Below are positions 16,152 through 22,072 of a stretch of 46,650 bases of DNA, in pieces (the first letter of the stretch is position 1; each line of letters opens with the position of its first letter). Source of the DNA: Haloplasma contractile (GTDB lineage Bacteria; Bacillota_I; Bacilli_A; Haloplasmatales; Haloplasmataceae). The notes under the pieces were generated by a model. That model ran no database searches. It was not told the origin of the DNA and saw only the letters and a program-made list of their open reading frames with translations. Both the position numbers and the translations under genes were made by a program. The stretch spans positions 1 to 46,650 of the forward strand of contig JAENYC010000028.1 of assembly GCA_016841945.1 (NCBI GenBank). The letters run 5' to 3'.

Positions 16152-16617
16152 TACCCTTATAAAGTATAAATTCTAATGGATCTTCTGTTTCATTTGATGT
16201 ATCTGTAACAATTTTACTTCTTGCAGAAGGTGTAAGACCAAATTGCTCACAAAAGCGATTCATGATTTTAAGATAGGTTTGAGCGATTGATACCTGTGGT
16301 ACTTGTTGCCAATAACCAGATGGAGTTTTTACAATAGTTCCATGCTTGGTTATAAACTCTTCTGCTTCTTTCCATCTTGCATAGGCTTGGCAGTATCCAG
16401 CAAATGCGGCCATATCTATTTCTGATAATATTCCTAGTTTCTCAAGTTGTTTAGATAATCTCCTCCATTCTTTCTTCGCTTCTGAATCAAGCCATGAAGG
16501 ACACCTTGGTGCCTTCTTATTTGGTTTAGGTTCATTCTTGTTTAGTGATCTTTTACCAGGATTCCCTTCTAACACTTTAAGTGCTGTTGGCTTTGGCTTT
16601 CTTCCTCTATCAGCCAC
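16135..16617 (-). CDS. Terminase small subunit (P27 family)
   Basis: 160 residues from GTG 16617 (VADRGRKPKPTALKVLEGNP). The in-frame GTG at 16626 lies inside the AAAGGAGGTGATA ribosome site, so 16617 is preferred. The RGRKP...LEGNPGKR start is characteristic of P27-family small terminases, which recognise packaging sites. Helical middle with DMAAFAGYCQAYARWKEAEE. The likely cos site is about 3.4 kb away, beside the HNH gene, and not adjacent as in many cos phages. Confidence 0.92.
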   Translation of the reverse strand: MADRGRKPKPTALKVLEGNPGKRSLNKNEPKPNKKAPRCPSWLDSEAKKEWRRLSKQLEKLGILSEIDMAAFAGYCQAYARWKEAEEFITKHGTIVKTPSGYWQQVPQVSIAQTYLKIMNRFCEQFGLTPSARSKIVTDTSNETEDPLEFILYKGSGKSV

Positions 16618-16672
16618 AGGTATCACCTCCTTTATAGAAATTAAAAAAGAGCCATGTGGCTCTCTTCAAAGC

Positions 16673-16882
16673 TTATTTATTTTCGATACCTGGATAGTTG
16701 TAATTTCCTTTTTTAATCTCTTCATGGTCAGCCTTAACTGCCTTGTCATAATCAGGTCTTTTTGTTTCTTCTTCTTTACATTTCATGCAAATACAATCCG
16801 TATTATACATTGACATTGTCCGACCATCTTTTAAACTTCCATGGCATCTATCACAGTATTTTTGTGTAAAAAATTTATCCAT
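16673..16882 (-). CDS. Small zinc-ribbon protein
   Basis: 69 residues from ATG 16882 (MDKFFTQKYCDRCHGSL). Two CxxC pairs (CDRC and CICMKC, the latter with CxxC spacing) suggest one zinc-ribbon. Acidic C-terminus DYDKAVKADHEEIKKGNYNY. It overlaps the end of the preceding gene by 8 nt with AAGGGTGAAGAG upstream, so it is translationally coupled. Similar small proteins occur in Firmicutes prophages and conjugative elements; the function is unknown. Confidence 0.7.
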   Translation of the reverse strand: MDKFFTQKYCDRCHGSLKDGRTMSMYNTDCICMKCKEEETKRPDYDKAVKADHEEIKKGNYNYPGIENK

Positions 16883-17639
16883 TATGCTCTTCACCCTTTT
16901 CTTTTGTTTTTGGAATTCTAAATGCACTATTACCTTCTAAATTTGAAAGTAATATTTTTCTAGCTTCCTTAAAATCATTACCATTCATACCTAGACGTAT
17001 TAACCACGTTCTAAATGCGTATTTAGGATTATTTGTTTGAGCCGGTTTCGGTGAGGTCCTAGATAATATTTTTGCGTTTTTGTTTATAAATACTGCTAAA
17101 TCAGCAAATGCATTAATTTTATCATTGTTTAATTCATCGCCATTAATATGAAATGTTAGTAATTCAGTATCAAAATCAATCGTTAATCCACTACAATGTT
17201 CAGGACCAGCTTTTTCAAAACAATCCTTGAAATCTTTAATACTATTAATGGTCTGTTCATTTAATACTGTGGAAAACTCTTCATTAACAAGCAGTGTATT
17301 TAGTCCCAATGAAGGAATTATCAAGTTTTGTTTACTTGCTAACATATTAATAAGATTGAGTAATGTCTTTCCTGTATGATCTTTCATTGGAAAGAATATC
17401 TCAAATTCACCAACGTCATCATTTGCTGTTGTATCACTGGATATATCACTGACTTCTTGACTCGTAAGTGTTTCAAAGCTTACAATCTCTCCATTTGAAG
17501 TTGTTATTTTACCATCTTTTAAAACAGTATACACTTCATTACCGGTGACTAGTGCATAAGCAAAACTTGGTGCACCGAGGTACTTTGGTTTGATTCCAAA
17601 GTACTCACCGAGTTTTTTGACTAGAACCTTTCGTTCCAT
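16875..17639 (-). CDS. Prophage accessory protein of the 'virulence-related' type
   Basis: 254 residues from ATG 17639, with AGGAGG 7 nt upstream. The longer frame back to 17696 runs through the promoter repeat and is unlikely. It begins MERKVLVKKLGEYFGIKPKYLG and ends with a conserved-looking RTWLIRLGMNGNDFKEARKILLSNLEGNSAFR. Proteins with this start and end are found in many Firmicutes mobile elements and are often called virulence-related without known function. The middle is acidic. Upstream is a 36-bp promoter-like repeat shared with the next gene. Confidence 0.65.
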   Translation of the reverse strand: MERKVLVKKLGEYFGIKPKYLGAPSFAYALVTGNEVYTVLKDGKITTSNGEIVSFETLTSQEVSDISSDTTANDDVGEFEIFFPMKDHTGKTLLNLINMLASKQNLIIPSLGLNTLLVNEEFSTVLNEQTINSIKDFKDCFEKAGPEHCSGLTIDFDTELLTFHINGDELNNDKINAFADLAVFINKNAKILSRTSPKPAQTNNPKYAFRTWLIRLGMNGNDFKEARKILLSNLEGNSAFRIPKTKEKGEEHNG

Positions 17640-17663
17640 CAACATACCTCCTGTGTTTAGTAC

Positions 17664-17699
17664 TCTATATATCACTCTAAACACATAAAAAAGCAAGTA
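17664..17699 (-). promoter_or_regulatory. Promoter/operator repeat, copy 1
   Basis: 36 bp, 33 identical to 18059-18094. On the minus strand both read TACTTGCTTT...TGTGTTT(A/T)GAGTGATATATAGA; TTGCTT can serve as -35 and the TATATA region as -10. It ends 25 nt before the start at 17639; copy 2 ends 27 nt before its gene. Confidence 0.55.
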
Positions 17700-17732
17700 T
17701 AAATTTAAAAAAGGGTGACTTCACCCTCTTAA

Positions 17733-18032
17733 TTACTCTACTTCTAAAGCTGTGTAACGAGCATATTGGTACCCTTCAGGAAATACTATGACTTTTTCAT
17801 TTGTATCCTCATTGATAACACGAATACAATCAGCAGTTGGATCAATCCAATCATAATCATTTAGAAAATGATCTGTAAACTTTTTAAACTCATTATTGTT
17901 TAGTTTTATTTCTGAATTAACCTCATAGAAAGTACCAACAATCCCATCATTTAATGCTCCCTCAGTAAATTCTTTCAATTCCTTTAAGTTAGGAATTTTT
18001 CTCCCAACAAGAGCTTTAACTAACTCTTTCAT
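17733..18032 (-). CDS. Small phage protein of unknown function
   Basis: 99 residues, ATG 18032 with AAGGAGG 8 nt upstream. Not recognised. Soluble and acidic, with a predicted helical first half (MKELVKALVGRKIPNLKELK) and a beta-rich end (DPTADCIRVINEDTNEKVIV, then FPEGYQYARY). A separate promoter repeat precedes it and the next gene downstream has the same repeat, so the two are likely controlled together. Confidence 0.6.
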   Translation of the reverse strand: MKELVKALVGRKIPNLKELKEFTEGALNDGIVGTFYEVNSEIKLNNNEFKKFTDHFLNDYDWIDPTADCIRVINEDTNEKVIVFPEGYQYARYTALEVE

Positions 18033-18058
18033 AATCTTATCCTCCTTAATTTTGTTAT

Positions 18059-18094
18059 TCTATATATCACTCAAAACACAAAATAAAGCAAGTA
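18059..18094 (-). promoter_or_regulatory. Promoter/operator repeat, copy 2
   Basis: Second copy of the 36-bp element described at 17664-17699, placed immediately after the stop of the methyltransferase gene (18096) and 27 nt before the gene starting at 18032. Confidence 0.55.
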
Positions 18095-18095
18095 A

Positions 18096-19325
18096 TTAAG
18101 ATGGTTTTGGTACATCTTTATATGGTATTTTCTTTCCATCTCTTTCTAAAAAGACATTAGCATCTGTCCCAACACTATCGATGTATCTTTTAGTTATTAC
18201 ATCGGCATATTTTTCATCAAGTTCAATTGTATAACAGATACGATTCGTTTGTTCACAAGCGATTAACGTTGAACCACTCCCACCGAACGGATCTAATACA
18301 ATACAATTACTCATACTACTGTTTTGAATTGGATATGCACATAAACCTACTGGCTTCATTGTTGGATGTAATTCATTTTTAGATGGTCGATCAAAGTTCC
18401 ATATGGTACTTTGTTTTCGATCTGAATACCAGTTATGCTTTCCACCTTTAATCCAACCAAACAAAATTGGTTCATGTTTCCACTGGTAAGGACTGCGTCC
18501 TAGCACTAAACTTTGTTTAGCCCATATGCATACACCGGATAAATAGAATCCAGCATCTTTAAATGATCTTCTAAAATTGTACCCTTCTGTATCAGCATGA
18601 AAAACATATATTGATGCATCCTTCTCCATAACACTTAGCATATTACTAAATGCTTTTAATAGAAACTCATAGAAATCTTCATCTTTTAAATTATCATTTT
18701 GAATACTTCCAGCTTGAGAAGAGTAATTTACATTATACGGAGGGTCCGTCACGACCAGATTCGCTTTGTTTCCATTCATGAGTAATTGGTAAGTTGCCTC
18801 ATCTGTACTATCACCACATACTAATCGATGTCTACCAAGTAACCACACATCACCAGACTTTGTTATAGCCGGTTCTTTTAATTCTTTTTCAACATCAAAG
18901 TCATCTTCTTTAATATCTTTATCGTGAACTTCATTAAATAACTGATCGATTTCAGGAGGTTCAAAACCAGTAAACTCAACATTATAATCTAATGATTGTA
19001 GATCCTTTATTAAATCAGCTAATAATTCTTTGTTCCACTCACCACTAATTTTATTTAGGGCGATATTTAATGCCTTCTCCTTTGTCTTGTCAATGTCAAT
19101 GATGATACAATCAATTTCTTTGTAACCTAATGTTTTTATAACACTAATTCTTTGATGCCCACCAATGACTGTCATATCTTTATTAACAATTACTGGATCA
19201 ACATAACCAAATTCCTTTATACTATTTTTGATTTTCTCAAATTCACTATCTCCTGGTTTAAGTTTTTTCCTTGGATTATAACTTGCAGGAATTAGCTCCT
19301 CTATTTTTATTTTTTTAAATTCCAT
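18096..19325 (-). CDS. DNA adenine/cytosine-N4 methyltransferase fused to a ParB-like domain
   Basis: 409 residues, ATG 19325 with GGAGG. Residues about 1-90 are a ParB/Srx-type domain (IPASYNPRKKL, then TVIGGHQRISVIKTLGYKEI). Residues about 165-400 are an amino-methyltransferase: catalytic TDPPYNVNY near 195, and the SAM-binding DPFGGSGSTLIACEQTNR near the C-terminus, the circularly permuted (beta) order. Such ParB-MTase fusions are common in prophages and protect phage DNA or mark packaging DNA. There is no cognate restriction gene beside it. It overlaps the upstream gene by 11 nt. Confidence 0.92.
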   Translation of the reverse strand: MEFKKIKIEELIPASYNPRKKLKPGDSEFEKIKNSIKEFGYVDPVIVNKDMTVIGGHQRISVIKTLGYKEIDCIIIDIDKTKEKALNIALNKISGEWNKELLADLIKDLQSLDYNVEFTGFEPPEIDQLFNEVHDKDIKEDDFDVEKELKEPAITKSGDVWLLGRHRLVCGDSTDEATYQLLMNGNKANLVVTDPPYNVNYSSQAGSIQNDNLKDEDFYEFLLKAFSNMLSVMEKDASIYVFHADTEGYNFRRSFKDAGFYLSGVCIWAKQSLVLGRSPYQWKHEPILFGWIKGGKHNWYSDRKQSTIWNFDRPSKNELHPTMKPVGLCAYPIQNSSMSNCIVLDPFGGSGSTLIACEQTNRICYTIELDEKYADVITKRYIDSVGTDANVFLERDGKKIPYKDVPKPS

Positions 19326-19752
19326 CTTCTTCCCTCCAAAATCTATCTTTTATATAACAAGCATGACTACAATACTTTCTTTTCTTATTTCCATAAGTAC
19401 TAAATTCTTTACCACAATGAGGACATGTATAGTTGTAAATAGCTGATTCATTTTTGTTTCTTTCTTGTGGATTGTTCTTCCACCATTTTCGTCTACACTC
19501 TTCACTGCAAAACTTACGAGTTCTTCCTTTGTCTTTTTGTTTGATTGGTTTTCCACAGCAAGTACAGAGCAGATGTCGTTTCTTTTGTTCTTCAACATTT
19601 AGGGCTACAACTTCTGAATCACCATCAAGACCATTTCTTTTACAGTAGCCCCTCACACTATCACGTGATAATCCAAGAACCGCAGCTATCGCTTTATAGC
19701 CCACACCTTTTAATCTCAAGTCATATATTTGTTCCTTTTCAAACTCAGTCAT
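19315..19752 (-). CDS. HTH and zinc-ribbon DNA-binding protein
   Basis: 145 residues, ATG 19752, AAAGGAG upstream. The N-terminal helix-turn-helix (LRLKGVGYKAIAAVLGLSRD, SVRGYCKRNGL) is sigma-region-4-like and leads such proteins to be called sigma-70-like. It is followed by two zinc-binding segments: CTCCGKPI with FCSEECR, and CPHCGKEF with YCSHAC. It is coupled to the methyltransferase gene. A regulator or accessory DNA-binding protein is likely; the target is unknown. Confidence 0.7.
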   Translation of the reverse strand: MTEFEKEQIYDLRLKGVGYKAIAAVLGLSRDSVRGYCKRNGLDGDSEVVALNVEEQKKRHLLCTCCGKPIKQKDKGRTRKFCSEECRRKWWKNNPQERNKNESAIYNYTCPHCGKEFSTYGNKKRKYCSHACYIKDRFWREEDGI

Positions 19753-19793
19753 CGCTCATTCTCCTTTCTGCGTTATGATTAAACAAAAATGCA

Positions 19794-19838
19794 ATAAAAA
19801 ACCTATTAAAACTATACTTTTTGCTGTTTTCAATAGGT
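19794..19838 (-). terminator. Terminator-like hairpin between the HNH/cos region and the accessory block
   Basis: On the minus strand ACCTATTGAAAAC pairs with GTTTTAATAGGT (one bulge) and is followed by TTTTTTA. It would separate transcripts starting upstream of the HNH gene from the 19752 gene unless antitermination occurs. The rest of 19839-20000 is AT-rich with nothing recognised. Confidence 0.55.
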
Positions 19839-20000
19839 ATTTAGATATTATTAAATTCCACTAAATCATTATTTTTTATTGATATATCTAGGTATTTCTA
19901 ATTATCTTTATTTTCAGAATATAACATTTACGCAATAATCAATGTGTAGAACATCATGATATATCAATAAATTTATAACATTTTAATATTTAATTCATTA

Positions 20001-20042
20001 CCCCCCTTATTAAATAACGCGAAAATTCACGCGTGAGGGGGG
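20001..20042. other. Probable cos (packaging) site
   Basis: A GC-rich island in AT-rich DNA: CCCCCC and GGGGGG 30 nt apart, enclosing AACGCGAAAATTCACGCGTG with CGCG motifs. It lies about 30 nt downstream of the HNH gene. In HNH-encoding cos phages of Firmicutes the cohesive end site is typically next to the HNH gene and GC-rich. Inferred from composition and position only. Confidence 0.42.
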
Positions 20043-20074
20043 CACGGTCTAAATATATATCGTTTTAGAGATTT

Positions 20075-20437
20075 TTACTCCCCCTGGAGGGTCGTGTTGT
20101 AGGCGTAAGTTGGTCTATATTTTATTGTAATCTTACTATGACAACTATGGCAAAGGGCCATTAAATTACTGTCAGCATGTGACCCACCTTCTCTTAATGG
20201 TTTAATGTGATGTACTTCAGTCGCTTGTGTAATTTGTTGTTTGTCCAGACACGATTCACACAAAGGATTTCGTTTTAAAAAGGATTTTCTTATTGCTCTC
20301 CAGTTGTTATCATAACCACGTTTACTAGCGTTTGGTCTTCTTTCATATAACACCTTTGAATGAGTTTCACAATATTTATCATGAGTCAGATGGGGACAAC
20401 CAGGATGCTTACATGGTTTCATTGGTTTTCTTGGCAT
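20075..20437 (-). CDS. Phage HNH endonuclease (packaging-associated)
   Basis: 120 residues, ATG 20437. It has zinc-binding Cys/His pairs (CKHPGCPHLTHDKYCETH; CESC and CHSCH) around the HNH core TEVHHIKPLREGGSHADSNL. HNH proteins of this type act with terminase in cos cleavage and are normally beside terminase genes. Here it leads the late region, next to a likely cos site, and is separated from the terminase genes by the accessory block. Confidence 0.92.
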   Translation of the reverse strand: MPRKPMKPCKHPGCPHLTHDKYCETHSKVLYERRPNASKRGYDNNWRAIRKSFLKRNPLCESCLDKQQITQATEVHHIKPLREGGSHADSNLMALCHSCHSKITIKYRPTYAYNTTLQGE

Positions 20438-20469
20438 AACATTCCCTCAACTTTCTTATTTACAGACAT

Positions 20470-20503
20470 AAAGAAAGCCCCGGAAGATTTCTCTCCAAGG
20501 GCT
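20470..20503 (-). terminator. Terminator-like hairpin between promoter copy P2 and the HNH gene
   Basis: Minus strand: AGCCCTTGGAGA, loop GAAA, TCTTCCGGGGCT (one mismatch, two G-T pairs), followed by TTTCTTT. It is about 40 nt downstream of the expected start of P2 transcripts. Confidence 0.6.
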
Positions 20504-20544
20504 AGTATATTTTAATTAATCACATTGCATAATTCTATATCTTA

Positions 20545-20591
20545 ATAATACTACAGATTAGGACTGTCATTCAATGACATTAAGTGACAAC
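20545..20591 (-). promoter_or_regulatory. Late promoter copy P2 with tandem TGTCA boxes
   Basis: Minus strand: -35 TTGAAT (20569-20574), 18-nt spacer, -10 TATTAT (20545-20550). Immediately upstream are two direct TGTCA boxes 10 nt apart (one helical turn). About 80 percent identical over roughly 50 bp to P1 at 20750-20797. Confidence 0.6.
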
Positions 20592-20617
20592 TTCACTTTT
20601 TTAATAAATAAAGGTAT

Positions 20618-20644
20618 AAAAAAAGCTCCTGCCTTCACAAGAGC
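20618..20644 (-). terminator. Intrinsic terminator downstream of promoter copy P1
   Basis: Minus strand 7-bp stem GCTCTTG / CAGGAGC with one G-T pair, 6-nt loop and a run of seven T. Confidence 0.65.
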
Positions 20645-20743
20645 GTGCTATTAAGAGTACTGCGTTTCCTTGGAGTCGCATCGATTTAACCTCGGCATAT
20701 TCTACAGCACTTGGTATTCTTAATAAGGTTTCTATACCTTTAC
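20618..20743 (-). ncRNA. Candidate structured RNA from P1 to an intrinsic terminator
   Basis: P1 would start near 20743, and a clear terminator (GCTCTTG / CAGGAGC stem, then seven T) ends at 20618, giving an RNA of about 125 nt. Inside, 20714-20725 and 20649-20660 pair over 12 bp with one mismatch, closing a 53-nt domain. No convincing gene with a ribosome site lies in it. No known RNA family was recognised. Confidence 0.38.
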
Positions 20744-20749
20744 AAATTA

Positions 20750-20797
20750 ATGATATCACATATTCAAACTGTATTTCAATGACATTTAATGACAACT
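20750..20797 (-). promoter_or_regulatory. Late promoter copy P1 with tandem TGTCA boxes
   Basis: Minus strand: -35 TTGAAA (20774-20779), 18-nt spacer, -10 TATCAT (20750-20755). TGTCA boxes at 20780-20784 and 20790-20794 abut the -35, like an activator site. It lies directly after the late-regulator gene (stop 20804). Confidence 0.6.
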
Positions 20798-20803
20798 TTT
20801 AAA

Positions 20804-21235
20804 TCATGAACTTTTCTTATAAGATCCCCACTTGCTTTCGATTTCTTTAATAGCTTTACCATGTAGTCGAAATACAGTTCGCTTATCATATCCAAGCGTA
20901 TCTGCAATATCATCCCATGGTTTTCCAGCAATATATCTAAGCTGAAGGACAAGACGGGAGTTACCATCAGTTGTTAGATTAATGGTTTCCTCAATCTCCT
21001 TTCTCAAATCCACATAGCGGTCGATATCTTGGTTAAGTATATTTTCAAAATCAATCATTTTTACGATGATGCTTTCCATCCGACTCTTCTCTCTACCTGC
21101 AACACTGATTTTATCTGCTTTGAGATCGGATGTAACTTTCATAGAAAGACGCTTTAGCTCTTCTAACTGTTCAAGTTTTGTATTAATCATAATATTGATC
21201 CAGGTGGCTTGTGATAAAAATTCCTTTAGCTCCAT
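20804..21235 (-). CDS. Sigma-like late transcription regulator (ArpU / DUF1492-like)
   Basis: 143 residues, ATG 21235 with GGAGG 6 nt upstream (ATG 21238 is too close). The N-terminal two thirds are helical and coiled (LEQLEELKRLSMKVTSDLKA). The C-terminus is a sigma-region-4-like helix-turn-helix: LQLRYIAGKPWDDIADTLGY followed by KRTVFRLHGKAIKEI. Proteins of this family sit at the end of early regions and switch on late genes. The two TGTCA-box promoters just downstream are its likely targets, by inference from position. Confidence 0.8.
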   Translation of the reverse strand: MELKEFLSQATWINIMINTKLEQLEELKRLSMKVTSDLKADKISVAGREKSRMESIIVKMIDFENILNQDIDRYVDLRKEIEETINLTTDGNSRLVLQLRYIAGKPWDDIADTLGYDKRTVFRLHGKAIKEIESKWGSYKKSS

Positions 21236-21272
21236 CATTATCCTCCTTCCATAGAATCTTCAGTAAGAATGC

Positions 21273-21704
21273 TTATGCCTGTACAGGTCTTAACACTACC
21301 GGATACCAACGATTCTTTTTATATGATCTTGCCTTCTTTGCAATGGGTAATTGTAATCCTCCACCATCAATCAGATAAATCATTATATCAGCAGTACTCA
21401 TACCAATTGGATGCTCTTGTAAAATTTCTGTCATTATATTTATTGCTGTATCATTCCACCCACTCCAAAATACAAGATTTGAATGTTCTGGATGGCAAAT
21501 CATTCTCTTACCCTTATAATCAAAATTGTGGTCATTGAAGATTCTTTGTACTTCAATAAAGCTAACATGATCGTCAGTCATTACCTTAGCTGCGATAGCT
21601 TTCTTAATTGAAACGTAGTCGTTTGCTGAAAGTACGCTATTCATGTTCTTATTACCTCCCATATTTTCTATATTGGTTTGATTTACATCATAAATTCTGT
21701 TCAT
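21273..21704 (-). CDS. Phage early-region protein of unknown function
   Basis: 143 residues from ATG 21704, or 123 from ATG 21644; both have good ribosome sites (AGGAGG and GGGAGG), so two forms are possible. Not recognised. Contains MICHPEHSNLVFWSGWNDTA, IMTEILQEHPIGMSTADIMI and a C-terminal SYKKNRWYPVVLRPVQA. The middle resembles a winged-helix-like arrangement, which is only an impression. It lies between the iteron array and the late regulator. Confidence 0.6.
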   Translation of the reverse strand: MNRIYDVNQTNIENMGGNKNMNSVLSANDYVSIKKAIAAKVMTDDHVSFIEVQRIFNDHNFDYKGKRMICHPEHSNLVFWSGWNDTAINIMTEILQEHPIGMSTADIMIYLIDGGGLQLPIAKKARSYKKNRWYPVVLRPVQA

Positions 21705-21758
21705 CTTTATTCCTCCTAAATTTAATTACCTTACACTTTTTACCGCTTATTTTCCTCT

Positions 21759-22031
21759 GGTTGCCTAAGTCTAGAAAAAAACTGCTCAACTTTTCTCTAG
21801 AGTGTATTTTATACTCACTATAGGCCTATATCCTCTATATATACTATCGTATAACTATTCTAATAGTAGTTAGTACTTTAGTACTTATAGACGCTATATC
21901 CCTTGATATCACTGGATTTAACCCGGTTGCCTAAGAGGTTGCTTAGGCAACTTTAAGGAAACCTTGAGCAACTTTTAGGTTTTATTATGGGTTGCCTATC
22001 AGTTGCCTGAAATGCTTGTCGGTTGCCTAAG
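21759..22031. repeat. Iteron array, likely replication origin
   Basis: Copies of GGTTGCCTAAG or close variants at 21759, 21925, 21937 (with an inverted copy at 21943-21951), 21990, 22001 and 22021. The last three are spaced 10-11 nt apart, with a degenerate fourth unit in phase. This 368-nt non-coding stretch (21705-22072) immediately downstream of the primase-helicase gene has no gene. The arrangement fits an initiator-binding origin. Confidence 0.6.
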
Positions 22032-22072
22032 AAATGACATGCTACCACTAAAGGAAATCCATTTTATTAAAA

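Noticed and set aside
19315-19752. True sigma factor
   Set aside because: Only a short HTH resembles sigma region 4; the rest is zinc-ribbon and there is no region 2.
20629-20720. tRNA-like stretch with GGTTAAATCGA on the minus strand
   Set aside because: No acceptor stem or cloverleaf can be drawn; better explained as part of the structured RNA between P1 and its terminator.
20601-20795. 64-codon minus frame between the late promoters
   Set aside because: It begins within the TGTCA-box element, lacks a ribosome site and runs through the terminator hairpin.
21759-22031. CRISPR array
   Set aside because: Repeats are only 8-11 bp, irregularly spaced and partly inverted; they fit iterons. No cas genes in the window.
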